From Dama dama (Eukaryota > Chordata > Mammalia > Artiodactyla > Cervidae): 64,000 nt of DNA. Positions 34,681-46,182 of the stretch are shown here, piece by piece. Where the stretch lies: the NCBI RefSeq assembly GCF_033118175.1, contig NC_083685.1, positions 131,767,501 to 131,831,500 of the forward strand. Reading direction: 5' to 3'. Under the pieces are notes generated by a model that saw only the letters and a program-made list of their open reading frames with translations, did not search any database and was not told where the DNA came from. A program made the translations under genes and the position numbers. Numbering within the stretch: the first letter of the stretch is position 1; each line of letters starts with the position of its first letter.

Positions 34681-35372
34681 CCCAACTCCAACAACTTCCC
34701 CTTCCCTCTTCAGAGGAAGAGGCCTTGGAGAAAAAGACAGCAGAGACCCATAACAAAGACAGTGAGAATTGCCAACAGGAGGCAGAGTGCAACATTCAAT
34801 TGATTTCCATGATTCACAAAGACGTCTGCAGGATAAAACGAGCTCATCCACACGGCGGCAAGCGCAGCTCCAAGGGGGCCAAAAGCAGCCACAGCTCCCA
34901 CCCAGCAGGCAGCCTGGAGCTGCAGGATGCAGGAGATGACAGCAGGGTGCTGTCAGGAGTCGGAAGCAGCTTGACCAACTCTGAACCACAGTTTCCATTC
35001 CACTGCAGCGCTCGACAGCAAAGTTCTGCAGGAAAAGCTGCCTTTTCTTCAAGCTCCCGCACAAGGCTGTTATATTTTAGGAATTAAAAGCTCCACTTTG
35101 ATAAAAGCACAAATGATCCATGTTCGAAGCAAAATTCACTGTCACTGGCCATCTTCCCCACCCACACTGACAAAGGCTTCCGCCTCCTGCTCGTCCTCGC
35201 ACACTCTCCTTGGAGTTCTTCTCAACCCTTTGAGCTTCGGCTCAGTTTCAGAGGCTGGCTGTGGACAAAGGAACCTCTCAGCCTGTTTGTCGAGTGTTTT
35301 GAAAAGAATGTTCTCAGAATAACTGGCTAAACTGTCAGCGTGCTGGGCTGGAAGCTTTGGCCAAGTCAGCTT

Positions 35373-35527
35373 GTTAGTGTCGACGTGCTGACCCATGGGG
35401 CTGGTTCCCAAACAGATTCTGGTTGTTAGTGTCAACATGCTGGTCTATGGAGCTGGTTCCTGAACAGGTTCTGGTTGTTAGTATCAATATGCTGATCCAT
35501 GGGGCTGGCTCCCGAATAGATTCTGGT
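35373..35527 (+). repeat. 52-bp tandem repeat, three copies
   Basis: Units start at 35373, 35425 and 35477 (gttagtgtcgacgtgctgac ... ggttcccaaacagattctg). They differ by several substitutions each, so the array is not young. Confidence 0.92.
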
Positions 35528-36940
35528 GAGAAGAGACTGCCTGATGGTATCTAGTTTGAAGACACACAGGTTTGAATAAGCCTGCATGCCCAGGAGGGCA
35601 GCAGCCCAGCACAGGAGCTGGCTCAGAGAAGCCACGGGCCCCACACCAGGGGTGGCCCCTGCCCAAGCGTCCGATGCCGGGGACAGCAGCGGGAAGGAAG
35701 GGGAGGACGGGGGGCCCCTGGGGCTGGTGGCTTCCATCACCTGCCGTCAGCCCAGCTCACCGCCCACCTTCCCGGGAACTGCGGAGTTGTCTTCGCCTCA
35801 CCTGGGATGCAAGGGGCAGGCCTTTCTTCACCGCTCCACACTGTTGTGACTTTGAATTTGATTTCACCTGGATAACGACAGGAAGGAGGCGGGGAGGAAG
35901 CAGATGTACCTAGAGGGCTTTGGAGATCCGGGGGCTGGGGTGCAGTAAGTAGCTGACAGAGCCTGGCCACACCCCAGGTGGAGCCGGTTCAAAGCGCAGC
36001 TGGTTTGCTGACTCTCTGCTTAGCTGGAGGCTTATCTTCTGCATAATTGGGTGAAGATACGCCTTCCACAGTTGCTGTGATTAAGTGAACTGATGCTCGA
36101 ATTGAACTGGCACATGGAAGGGGGGGGCAGCTTCCCACCCTCTGCACTCCTGGGGCCAGCTAGTGTGGAGACAGCGACGCGGCTACCTCTCCACTGCCAA
36201 CGGGAGGCGTCCGGCTCCAGTCACCGTGCCTGGGATGGACACGATCAGCAGATGAAGTGGAATAAACCTAAATACATAAAGCCAAGTACCATTTTCTCCT
36301 CTGCCCTCTCTCTCAAAGGATCTTGCTGAAATACTGAAGAAAAAGAAAACGGCACTCTTGCCGAGCACCTAATCTGATGGTGGGGAGGCTGTGGGACACG
36401 GATCTGGAGGGATTCTTCTCTGATCCCAGCAGATCGGACGGGCTACCGATAAGCCTCCACACTGAGCCGAGCCCGGGAACCTTCTAAGACTCCTTCCTGA
36501 CCCTTTGCTAAGAAAACACAAAACCACTCTTTATGTCTATTCATTCACGGTACCTCCCAGGCTCCCCACATCCCCCCATTAAGCTTTGGGAAATCAGCTG
36601 AACCATTGCTTGGGGCATGGAAATGAGATATTACAAAAAGCTGCCACACAAGGTCATTATTTCTGGAGGACAGAGGGGAGAACAAAGCTTTTAAGAAAGG
36701 CTTTCAGAGCCACTTCTGCAGACCAGCCAGCCGAGGGCACCTCCTTTCCTGCTGCCTGTCCCCTGCCTACAGCCTCCTCCAGCTTAGACGGGCACCTCAC
36801 ACGCAGGGAGCTGCCTACTACTGTATTATTCCTCTCCCAGGGCCGCTGGCTGGCTGCATCACCCTGGAGGTGGGGTTATCAGCTGGTTCTGAGCTCAGTA
36901 AAGCTTTGTCTTCATGGCCAAAGTACAGTGAAGAATTGTG

Positions 36941-37241
36941 TGGTTGTTGTTCAGTCGCTAAGTCATGTCCAACTCTTTGCGACCCCATGGACCACAGCAC
37001 ACCAGGCTTCCCTGTCCTTCGCCATCTCCCGGAGTTTATTCAAACTCATGTCCGTTGAGTCGGTGATGCCATCCAACCATCTCATCCTCTGTCACCCCCT
37101 TCTCCTCCCACCTTCAATCTTTCCCAGCATCAGGATCTTTTCCAGTGAGTCAGTTCTTCTAGTCATGAGGCCAGAGTATTGGCGCTTCAGTTTCAGCATC
37201 AATCCTTCCAATGAATATTAAGGGTTGATTTTCTGAAGACT
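36941..37241 (-). mobile_element. BovB 3' end, short insertion with TSD
   Basis: Reverse-complement BovB 3' end of about 300 bp. A 12-bp direct repeat, tgaagaattgtg, flanks it at 36929-36940 and 37242-37253, so the insertion boundaries are well defined and the 5' truncation dates from insertion. Confidence 0.88.
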
Positions 37242-37253
37242 TGAAGAATTGTG

Positions 37254-38715
37254 GGGACTACCCAAATGATCTGCTAAGGGGAAAGGCATCACTCTGTTGG
37301 AAAAGACAGCTTTGGAGTGGGGTCTACACACCCCTCCACCTGCTCAGCTGTCCAGAGAAGTCACGACGGGTATGATGACTTGTTCCCCCTCCCCCACAGG
37401 AAAAGGCATCCCACACGGCTCCGCTGGGAAGACACCAGCACCCAGCCTCTCTAGAACAAGGTCGGTCCAGAGCCTCCTCCCCAGCAAGTGGAGGACATGC
37501 CCCCCTCAGATCTGGAAATGTCACTTGGGAGAAGCTCCAGGGACCGCAGGCAGGAGTTAAATACTGCCATTTAGAGCTCTCTAATCCGGCTGAGCAGAAA
37601 TTTCCAGATTTAAATTGTGCTCACCCAGGCATGATGAACAGTCTCAGACAGTCTTGAGTTTGCTCCCGTTCCCTTTGCTGGCGGTCAAGTCCTTATTTGA
37701 CTCCACAGTCTACACTCTTACAATCTCCGGACAAAGCAGGCTTGACAATTGGGTGTCCATGGATAGAAAGGCAAACTGCCAAGCCCCCACTGGAGTCCAC
37801 ATCCCTCAAGTGAATTAACAGGTAAAAATAACAGTCAAGCAACTCTGGACAAGAACAAAGAGGCCACTTAATGTCCTTGGGAAACTCTGGTCTTGAGGCC
37901 ATCAGGGTCTGAGCCAGATGTTCCAAGGCAGGAAACCTCGAGGAGGTCACCGTCTAGAGCTGCAGTTTACATTTTCTGTTATTTTTGCTATTATCCACCA
38001 CATGGCACTGTGGGAATTTGAGACACAGAGGAGTTAGGTAATTTCCTTGGTGGTCACAAAGAAAGATAGAGAGGGGAACACCCACTACTCAGGCTGTGAG
38101 GGTCGCTAAGTGGATGCAATGTACGAGGCTCTTTATTTGACCCTAAAACAACTCTGAAAGGAGGACTGGAGACATGCCTTCCTCCCCCGTGGTTCCAGAT
38201 GGTCCAAGGTACCCAGCGAGTCCGTCGTGGAGCCAGGGTGACCTGGCGACAGTCTTGGCTCCTAGACCAGAGCTTTCTCACGTCTTCACACACTCCTCTG
38301 AGGGTGGCGGGGTAGGAGCTGGTGTGTCAGGGCTCCAGGGGACTAACCCAGAGGTCGCTGGGTTGGAGGAGGCCCCCATCCATCCCCCCACCTCTGACCT
38401 AGGGGGACACTGGGGGAAGCGACTCACCCCACTCACCGCCCCCCACAGGTCAGATCCGTTTCTCTTTCATTCATTCCTCACGAAGTCCCCAGAGGAAGGC
38501 TGAAAGAAGAACGGAACACAGGGGCCGAAGCTGAGCGACCCAGCACATGACCAAGGGTGTCAGTTTCCACACCACGTTTCCTGGATGCCTGCATCCACAG
38601 GGCTGCTTTGGGGGCTGCAGGGGGCGTGGGTGGGTCCCCCATTCAACCACAGCAATGCCAGCTCTTACCTACAGGGCTAACTGGTGGGAGAACTGGCTTG
38701 TTTACACTGGGATGG
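37254..38715. other. Unassigned flank
   Basis: No gene. Weak MIR-like text near 37990-38160. Confidence 0.4.
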
Positions 38716-39025
38716 GCTTCCCTGATAGCTCAGCTGGTAATGAATCCGCCTGCAATGCAGGAGATCCCAGTTCAATTCCTGGGTTGCGAAGATCCACTGG
38801 AGAAGGGATAGGCTACCCACTCCAGTATTCTTGGGTTTCCCTTGTGGCTCAAACAGTAAAGAATCCACCTGCAATGCGGGAGACCTGGGTTCGATCCTGG
38901 GTTGGGAAGATCCCCTGGAGAAGGAAACGGCTCCCCATTTCAGTCTTCTGGCCAGGAGAATTCCATGGACTGTATAGTCCGTGGGGTTGCAAAGAGTCAG
39001 ACACAGCTGAGCGACTTTCACTTTC
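38716..39025 (+). mobile_element. Two tandem Bov-tA SINEs (dimeric arrangement)
   Basis: A 5' half-copy (38716-38831, ending at cactccagtattcttg) is directly followed by a complete copy (38832-39025, starting ggtttcccttgtggctc). This head-to-tail structure is a known form of Bov-tA. Confidence 0.9.
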
Positions 39026-39068
39026 CTTTACTTTTCTGTTTTAAGATTTAATTTGAAGCAAAGATTTG

Positions 39069-39117
39069 CTGCTTTAAAAAAAAAGAAGAAGAAGAGAAAG
39101 AAGAAGAAAAGAGAGTC
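39069..39117. repeat. A-rich (GAA)n tract
   Basis: aaaaaaaaagaagaagaaga followed by more GAA/GAAA units, close to the 3' end of a Bov-tA SINE and possibly grown from its tail. Confidence 0.85.
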
Positions 39118-40239
39118 TTGAGACCCACCTGTCTGGGAGCTTCTGAGAAGAGAACCCAACATTTATCCTTGTGGGTATTAGGGACAGGTCAGTAACCCTC
39201 TTCTGGCCCAGAGCAAGTTGTCCCACACCTAATGCACACCTTCAGACACAACCTGGGCACCAGGTGGTAGGTGGGTGAAAGTGAAATACACATGATGATT
39301 CTTGTCCTCTGAGACTTGGAAGAAGCAGAACAAACACCCAAAGGCAGAGAAAGGATAGACAAATGGTAATTAATGCAGTCAGTCTCATCTTGGAATTTCC
39401 CCCTATTATTTATACGCTCTATTTTCCCCAATCAGAATGTCATTTTCCAGGGGGCAGGAAATATTTCTTGATCAAACACGTCTCATGTACCTCAGACTGG
39501 GGAAAGGCTCACAGTCCCACCGAAGAGAGACCAGTAATTCCAGCATGGGGTAATTAATTTTCTTTGGGTCGTAGAGGTCACGGAAAGTGGAAAAAGAGGG
39601 TGAAATCTGCATCTTCCAGGAAGAGAGCTGCTCTCTGTAGACCTTCCAGGGGTCCAGGGCTGCTTCCCACAGGATGCTGGGTAGCGAGCGAAGAGAACCG
39701 CATGGGCTCTGGGAGGGAAGGGAACAGAGGCAGGTTGGACATTCAGACGCTGGCCCCCAAGGGCCTCCTGGAGGAAAGAGTTCTGAGCTGGGTCTTAACG
39801 GAGGAGGAGCCTGGTGGGTTCTGGAGAGGGGAGCCTGTCCAGGCTGGAATCCTGCCAGCAGCTGAGGCAATTAAGTGAAGTCGGCAGGGCCTGAGGCAGA
39901 GTCTGGCAATGAAGGAAGGAGGTGAGGAAAGCCAGTTAAGCTCGAGTAGAGTGAAAGGGAAAAAGAAATAAAGGTATTGAAGGGGGAGCTGGGGAGAGAG
40001 GGAGCCAGCGGTGGGTGGAGATGTTTGAATCTAGCACAAACTGGACTGGCAGTAAAGGGCCGTCAGAAACTAACGTCCACCACGGCCGCCCCATCCGGCC
40101 TCAAACAGGGATCTGGTGTTCCTCCGGAAGGACCTCGGCTGCCACCTCCCTTCTGCCTCAGCCCCAGAGTCGGGTCCTCCAGGCCCTGCCCACTGGATGC
40201 AGGAGCCACCTTGGGGGGCGGGGGATGGGGCGGGAGGAC
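39118..40239. other. Proximal upstream flank of CACNG4
   Basis: Largely repeat-free sequence leading into the CpG island. No exon recognised. Confidence 0.45.
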
Positions 40240-40955
40240 TGGCCCGGGCCTGGCTTGGCGTCTCCCGGCCGCGACCCACATCTGGTGCTTCTGGAAATCT
40301 GACCTGAACGCTCCCACTCCCGCGCTCACGCCTGTACATTCATCTCCAGGTAAAGGCGCGGATATGTGTATGCGAATCGAGGGATACAGGCGCGCGCGCG
40401 CACACTCCCCACTATTAAAGAGTCCTCAGGGCCATTTAAGGAAGATGGGGTGTCCTGGGCTGGGAAAGCGGGGAGGCTAGCAACGCCGGTTCCCCGCGCT
40501 CCTCCTAGGGACCGGACCGTGGCTCCCTTCGCTCTCGGGATGTGAATGAGCCGGGGAGAGAGGCCGGCGCGAGCGCGGAGAGGCGGGGAGGGGGGCGCGC
40601 AGAGCCGGGAGCGCACGCCCGGCGGGGCCGAGGCTCGAGGGGCGGCGCCGAGCGGCTAGGCGCGGGCCTGGAGCGCGGCGGCGGCGGCGGCGCGGAGGGC
40701 GCGGGGCGGAGGCGCGGGCCGCGCGGGGAGGGCGGGCCGAGAGGGAGGAGCCCCGGTCGCCGCCGCCAGCCCGCCCGGCGGCCCGCGCAGCCCGCACTCG
40801 CCGCCGCGCCTCGGAGTTTGAGCCCCGGCGCGGCCGGAGCGCGCGGCGCGGCGCCGCCCCCCGGGCCTCGGCCCCCAGCCCCGGCGCCCCCGGCGCGGCG
40901 CGCAGAGGGAGCAGGGCGGGCGGGCGCGGCGGGCCGGGCCGGCGGGCGGCGGGCT

Positions 40956-41006
40956 ATGAGGCGCCCACCATGGTGCGATGCGACCGCGGGCTGCAGACGC
41001 TGCTGA
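40956..41006 (+). promoter_or_regulatory. Upstream ORF overlapping the CACNG4 start codon
   Basis: An ATG at 40956, 14 bases before the CACNG4 ATG and in another frame, opens a 16-codon frame that stops with TGA at 41004-41006 inside the CACNG4 coding region. Its context is moderate (G at -3, A at +4). The same frame is open back to an ATG at 40542, so a longer 5' UTR would carry a much longer overlapping uORF. Overlapping uORFs usually lower main-frame translation. Whether this one is transcribed depends on the unknown start site. Confidence 0.5.
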
Positions 41007-41189
41007 CCACGGCCGGAGCCTTCGCCGCCTTCTCGCTCATGGCCATCGCCATCGGCACGGACTACTGGCTCTACTCCAGCGCGCACATCTGCAACGGCAC
41101 CAACCTGACAATGGACGACGGGCCCCCGCCCCGCCGCACCCGCGGCGACCTCACCCACTCGGGGCTGTGGCGCGTGTGCTGCATCGAAG
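40970..41189 (+). CDS. CACNG4: CACNG4 exon 1 (TARP gamma-4), 5' coding part only
   Basis: This exon encodes the first 73 residues plus one base of a stargazin-family protein. Such proteins are four-pass membrane subunits that traffic AMPA-type glutamate receptors and tune their gating. Visible in the translation: a short cytoplasmic start (MVRCDRGLQ), a hydrophobic first membrane segment at about residues 10-30, and the start of the large extracellular loop with DYW at 31-33. Two N-glycosylation sequons follow at N42 and N45, then the claudin/PMP22 signature GLW (65-67) and CC (70-71). I assign gamma-4 rather than gamma-2, -3 or -8 because the loop stretch NGTNLTMDDGPPPRR matches gamma-4 as I remember it. 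The start at 40970 has a strong context (A at -3, G at +4). The exon ends GAAG before GTACGG, giving a phase-1 donor at 41190. The expected exon 2 text (Gly-Ile-Tyr-Lys-Gly-His-Cys) appears nowhere downstream, so the gene is partial here. Confidence 0.97.
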
Positions 41190-41587
41190 GTACGGCCGGC
41201 CCGGCCCCCCCCACCCCGCGCGCGCGCCCGGACACACGCGCGCACACACACCCCCGGCTCCGGGCGCCGACCGGGAACGGGTGGGCGCGGCACTGGCTCC
41301 GCGAGAGACACAAAGGAGCCAGAGCGAGCGGGCGGGTCCCCTCGCGGCCACTGGGGACCCCCCAACACACGGATCCCACAAACTCTCCACCGGCACACGC
41401 ACACCCCCTCGCACATTGACACAATGAAACACACAGGAACTCACGCGCGCGCGCGCAGCCCGAGACCAGAGAGATCCCGAGGGGCCGCGCCGGGGCCCCC
41501 AGGGGAGGTGGCGGCTGGCGAGGGGGCGGGAGGAGGCTGAGGCTGGGGGGAGCGGACGCGAGAGGAGGGGAAGGAGGAGGGGGAGAG

Positions 41588-41627
41588 GTTGCTTGGCAAC
41601 CGGTGTCTGTGCGATTGCTATGGGAAC
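41588..41627 (+). promoter_or_regulatory. Two adjacent RFX X-box-like motifs in intron 1
   Basis: GTTGCTTGGCAAC (41588-41600) is an inverted repeat of RFX half-sites with one spacer base. ATTGCTATGGGAAC (41614-41627) fits the 14-bp X-box GTTGCCATGGNAAC with two mismatches. Centres are 26-27 bp apart. They lie about 400 bp downstream of exon 1, inside the CpG island. RFX binding is inferred from the motif only. Confidence 0.45.
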
Positions 41628-42582
41628 TGGCCATCCTGGGGCGGGGCCGACCGGGGGCGGGGAGCGCGAGGGCCGCTCGGAGATCGCTCCGGGCCCCGCC
41701 GAGGGGTGGGAGTGGGGGCTGGGCTCCGAGGGGGTCTGGGAGACCCTGGTCGCTCGAGCCTGATGCCTGCCGAGACCTTGCTCCGCCAAGTACTCTTCCT
41801 TGGACCGCTGGCCGCTCCTGCCCGCTCGGTGGGGAGGGGAGTGGAGGGGAGTGTCACTTAGCCGCCCGAGCAGGTCCCGAGGCCGGGGTCTGCAAGCACC
41901 CGCGCGGACCAGGGGAGGCCTGAAGGGGCGTGGCCGCCGGGCGGGGCCGGAGGGACGCGGCGCTGCGCCCCCAGGAGCGCGGCGGGCAGGCTAGTGGGTG
42001 TCGTAAGGATGGATGGCTCTGGGGGCCGGGACTGAGTGCCCCCGGGCAGTGGGGACCGCTCCCTCCGGGGATCCCGCCAATGGCGACGTGCGCCGGAGCG
42101 GAGCGCCTCCCGCCGGCCCCGCTGCGGAACTTTCACTAACAGGTGGCCGTCGGGCGGCGGGGTCCCAGCCGGGTTGTGGACGGTCCCCGCTCGGTCTGGG
42201 CTTTCAGGTCGGAAAAGGGGTGAGGAGCTGGGGGAGGGTTCCTGCCCACGATCCTCGAACAGTCTCCTCTTTCTTCCCCGTAACCTTCCCGTGTGTTCGC
42301 TCCGTCCTCGGGGGGGTCGGGAAGTTCTCCCTCAGCCCGACTTCTGCCTGCGGACCCAGCCCCTCAGCCCCTGGCGCAGAGTCCGGCCTGGCTGGGTCTT
42401 CGCGGAGGAGGCGGAGCTCGGGAAGAGGTGGCCCTTCTGGCTTTGGGGTCGTGGTCGCGGAGGCCGTGTAGAGAAGGGTGGCCAGGTGAGGCGGCCTTGC
42501 GCCTCCGCATCCTGCCTGTTCTCTTCTGGAATCCCGCCCTCCTCTCCCGCTTCCTCTGCCCCCCACAGCCCACACCAGCCCC

Positions 42583-42606
42583 CCCCCCCCCCACACACAC
42601 ACACCC
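42583..42606. repeat. Poly(C) with short (CA)n
   Basis: About 12 C residues followed by acacacacacacc. Confidence 0.85.
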
Positions 42607-44107
42607 CCTTCCAGCCCAGGCTGCTTTGCCCTTTGAGCCTGAAGCTTATTGCCAGGGCAGAGTGGAGTCTTCTGAGAGCCGGAATGTGCAATCAATAGTT
42701 TGGGAAACAGCCCCAGAAAAGCCCCGGAAGGATCTATGAGCTCACGATGACGCCCCCTCTTTTCTTTTGAAAAACATCATTCCTGGGGTGCAGTTGCTCA
42801 GATCGCAAACACCTACTCCTGTCATCTGGAGGACGCACCCACGTCACAGCACCTGAGTTAGACACAGAACAAGGCTGCCGGCACCCGAGCTCTAACTCAC
42901 AGGCTCTGCTGGGTGCCGTGTATGTACATGGTCCTGTTAAGTCATCCCCCTGTTGTCACCCACACCCACGCATTGACCCCAGGCCTTCCAGTTTCCCTGT
43001 TGAAAACTGGAACTTGCTTCTCCACGCCGGCAAGCCTGGCCTCTGCAGACTGGCTCGCATGCCTCCTTTATTAATTTCTCATCCTAATTAGGATTGATGC
43101 TGCACTTAGCATCTTGCCAGCTGCCTCGAGCCGTTTGCACTCGATGTTCATCAAGAGAGCCCCAAGCTGATCTGGGCAGCTGGCTCCACTGGCAGAGGGA
43201 GGGTGGGGTGTTGCCATCTGGGGGACTTTACTGAAAGAGCGGGACTGCCTCTGTTACCTCCAGGAGCTCAGGGGTCCTGGGGGCCAAACCAGCCCACCCC
43301 CAAGGGCCAGGATGTCCTTGGACCCACTCAGGGCTGGAAGGGCTCGCTCAGGATTCCTCGGTGCGCTCGAATCATCCTGACAGTCCGTCAGCCCAGGCGA
43401 AAACTGACAGCTTATCTTCTAAAAGCACTTTGTGGAGTCCAACAGCCTCCGCCTCCTATGACCTCCCCAACACCCTGCCAGTGAGCATTCAGGCTGAGAC
43501 CCCGCCAGCACTCCCTGGAGACATGGTCTCCTCAATATTTGGCTTGTTTGGCTACACTGCATTATTTCCACCTGCTTTCTAGCAAAGTTCCCCAAAGCGT
43601 TACATGGGGAAAAATGAAAAGCTCAACGCTCTAAGCTGAAACTGAAGAAAGGCTGCAGCAGGTAGCTAATAAAACACCAGTTGTGACTGTGGGGCCCTGA
43701 AGGGTTTGCTGCCACCTCCCAAGCAGCAGGTCAGCATCCTGGTTCTTTCCCAGGGAGCATGTTGTGGGCAGGAGAGCCCCGCCCCCGGTTCCTCAGGCGT
43801 CCTCACCGTCTGGCAGGACCGCGTGCAGAACACTGCTACCCCCACCTCACCACGCAGACATCCCGTCTTCCGCCCCCAAAGCCTGGGCTCCCCACGGCCC
43901 CTGTAGCAGACAAGCGTCACAGTCCTCTCGTGCACGTTGTGTGTGTTACCACACAGCATGCTCATCGCAGCCCTGACGGCGCTCTCTGCAGCAGAGGCGA
44001 GCGCCTGCCCTGGGCACTGGGTCGTCTCACCGCAAAGCTCTTCCTACCGTGTCATCCTGCCCTTCTCCAAGCTTCTGCTGGGTTCCCATTAAAAATAGAA
44101 CCACGTA
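42607..44107. other. Intron 1, largely repeat-free
   Basis: No exon. Contains the TAATTA palindrome at 43081. Confidence 0.45.
43081..43094. promoter_or_regulatory. 14-bp homeodomain-type palindrome
   Basis: ATCCTAATTAGGAT is a perfect palindrome with a TAATTA core, the arrangement bound by dimers of paired-type or LIM homeodomain factors. The surrounding 43.03-43.20 kb is repeat-free intron with balanced composition, so it is a candidate conserved non-coding element. Confidence 0.3.
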
Positions 44108-44313
44108 CCTGCCAGGTGGCACAGTGGTAAAGAATCTGCCTGCCACTGCAGGAGTCATAGGAGATGAGGGTTTGATCCCTGGGTTGGGAAGATCCCCTGG
44201 AGAAGGAAATGGCAACCCACTCCAGTATTCTCGCCTGGGAAATGCCATGGGCAGAGGCGTCTGGTGGGCTACAGTCCATGGGGTCGCGGAGAGTCAGACA
44301 CGACTGAGCACAC
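44108..44313 (+). mobile_element. Bov-tA SINE in intron 1
   Basis: Complete copy from ccaggtggcacagtggtaaa to agtcagacacgactgagcac. Confidence 0.92.
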
Positions 44314-45784
44314 AGTTACACTTGACTACCCAGTGGAGGAGCCCAGCTCTGAGACTGGCTTGTGGCAGCATGAAAACATTTGGAAGTGAGAATGTTCACT
44401 GATACACAAATTGGGTGACACACACATTGTCTCTTCTCTCTCTTCCCACCATGTTGGGGACCAGCCTGTTCCCTGCACAACCAGCCACCCACTCCCTCTG
44501 TCCCCTGGACCTCCACCCTCTTCCTTCTTTGTGTCTTTGCTGACTCTCAGCCCAGTACTGGGGATGTGGGAAAGGAGTAACAAGTCTTTGAGGGCTTTTC
44601 CATAAAGCTACCAGCACCCCACATTTGTTCAGTCTCTAGTGTGTCCTACAATCAGACGAGGTGTAGAAGAGAAACAAGCGCTCTGGAGCGTGTGCGATGA
44701 GCTTGGGACAGGGGCAGGGGGGAGCCTCACGTAGACTCAGAGAAGAGGAGACTCTGGTTTCCGAGTGTAGCAGCTCGTGTTGGCCAAGCGCCCGCAACCA
44801 TGCTGAGCTGCTGGATGCGGGAGGGACCCGGTCACTGTGGTGCCATCAGGGGAGCTCCGGGCCCAGGATAAAGGTCCCGGCAGAGTTCAGCCTCGGGAGC
44901 AGCCCCCGCGTCTGCCAGGTCCCTGTAGAAGGACTGCCCAGCACACCCACAGCACACCTCCAGACGGCAGCCTGGGTGCCTGCTTCGTGTCAGCCTGTCC
45001 CAGGCACCTGCCGGGGAGGTGGGGAGACCCTGGGCCCTGCACTCCTTCCCACCCCACCACAGGCAGCACCTCTCACACCAGGGACCCAGACCTCACTCAG
45101 CACGCACACCGAGGAAGAGGACGTGTCAGCACCACCCCAGGGCAGGGGCGGGGGTGGCCAGCCAGGGAGGACCACCTAGGGATGACTGCCCCGGGCCCAC
45201 CACCCAGGCCCACTTCCCCAGGGATGCGCTTCTTGCGTCGGGAACCTTCTCTCGGCGCGTCAGCAGGAAGCCCTGCATTACACCACGCTCCTGACACGGA
45301 TCTGCTCAGGGAGGTTTGGATCTGAATACCGTCCTTTCCCCACCCTGCTCCAGGCCGGGAAGCGGCCTGGGTGCTTGTCTGGGTTTGTATCCGTCTTCTC
45401 TTGCACTGACTCACGGGCAGCCTGTCCAGCCAGTACCGGGGGTGCGGGCAGAGAACAGGCCTGCCCACAGCGCCCAGCTCACCAGCCGGACCCTGGCCCA
45501 CGGCGCCTTCTGGTCCCCTCAGGGTTGCTTCTAACAGCCATCACACCAGCCTCTGGGATCTGACATTAGTCTGTGTAACTCCCAGAAACTCTGCAGTGTA
45601 AGTCTTCAAGATCTGCCTTTGATGGGGTGGAAGAGAGGGTTAAGATGGCCCCAGCCCCTGGGTGTCAGGGTGCCTGCCCACGTACGGATACGGTTGGGGC
45701 TGAACAGGCGGGCCCAACTTTCTGCCTGCCGGCGGGGCGGGGGGTGGTGGGGGGACCCTGTGCTTGAACCACACAGACGAGGCC
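44314..45784. other. Intron 1, unassigned
   Basis: No exon or clear repeat recognised; GC-rich from 44.8 kb. Confidence 0.4.
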
Positions 45785-46130
45785 GGCGCTGTTTGAGTCA
45801 GCTCGGCTACTGTCACAGAGTGCGGTCGGCCAAACGGCTCAAACCGCAGGCGTTGTTTCTTGTAGCTCTGGAGGCTGAAGCCCAAGACCACGGTGCTGGG
45901 CAGTTCGGTTCCCGGTGAGAGCTGCTTCCTACCTCGCTAGCGGCCACCCCTTCCTGTGTACTCAGGACGGGGAGAGCTCTCTGCTCTGCTCCCTTATCCC
46001 GAGGACACTGACCCCCTTGTGGGGACCCCACCCTCACGACCTCATGCATCAGCTCACCTCCCAGAGCCCTACCGCCAAGTACCACTGAGGGCAGAGCGTC
46101 AGCATGGGTCTGGGGAGGACGCAGTCTCTG
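45785..46130 (-). mobile_element. MLT1-type LTR relic in intron 1
   Basis: cggctactgtcacagagtgc...ttgtagctctggaggctgaa gcccaagaccacggtgctgg follows an antisense MLT1 LTR. It adjoins the BovB end at 46183. Confidence 0.6.
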
Positions 46131-46182
46131 ACGGTGTTCTCTCCTTCTCTGACGGTGTTCTTCCTTCTCTCCCTGCTATGTA

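Larger units (their letters stand above)
34015..36928. other. Unassigned flank
   Basis: No gene recognised. Contains a MIR (34515) and the 52-bp triplication (35373). Confidence 0.4.
40240..42470 (+). promoter_or_regulatory. CACNG4: CpG island and promoter region of CACNG4
   Basis: CpG density rises sharply near 40.24 kb, peaks between about 40.5 and 41.3 kb and fades by about 42.47 kb, in a window that is otherwise CpG-poor. The peak contains long G+C-only runs such as the CGG-rich stretch near 40670-40700 and spans the translation start. This fits a broad CpG-island promoter. A weak TATA-like CTATTAAAG lies near 40411-40419, but the transcription start cannot be fixed from sequence. The long minus-strand frame across the island is a composition artefact. 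Confidence 0.85.

Noticed and set aside
34527..35087. 186-codon frame
   Set aside because: It begins in a MIR relic and shows no recognised domain or exon signals.
40505..41434. 309-codon minus-strand frame across the CACNG4 promoter
   Set aside because: Arg/Pro/Ala-rich shadow of the CpG island; no domain and opposite to a real exon.
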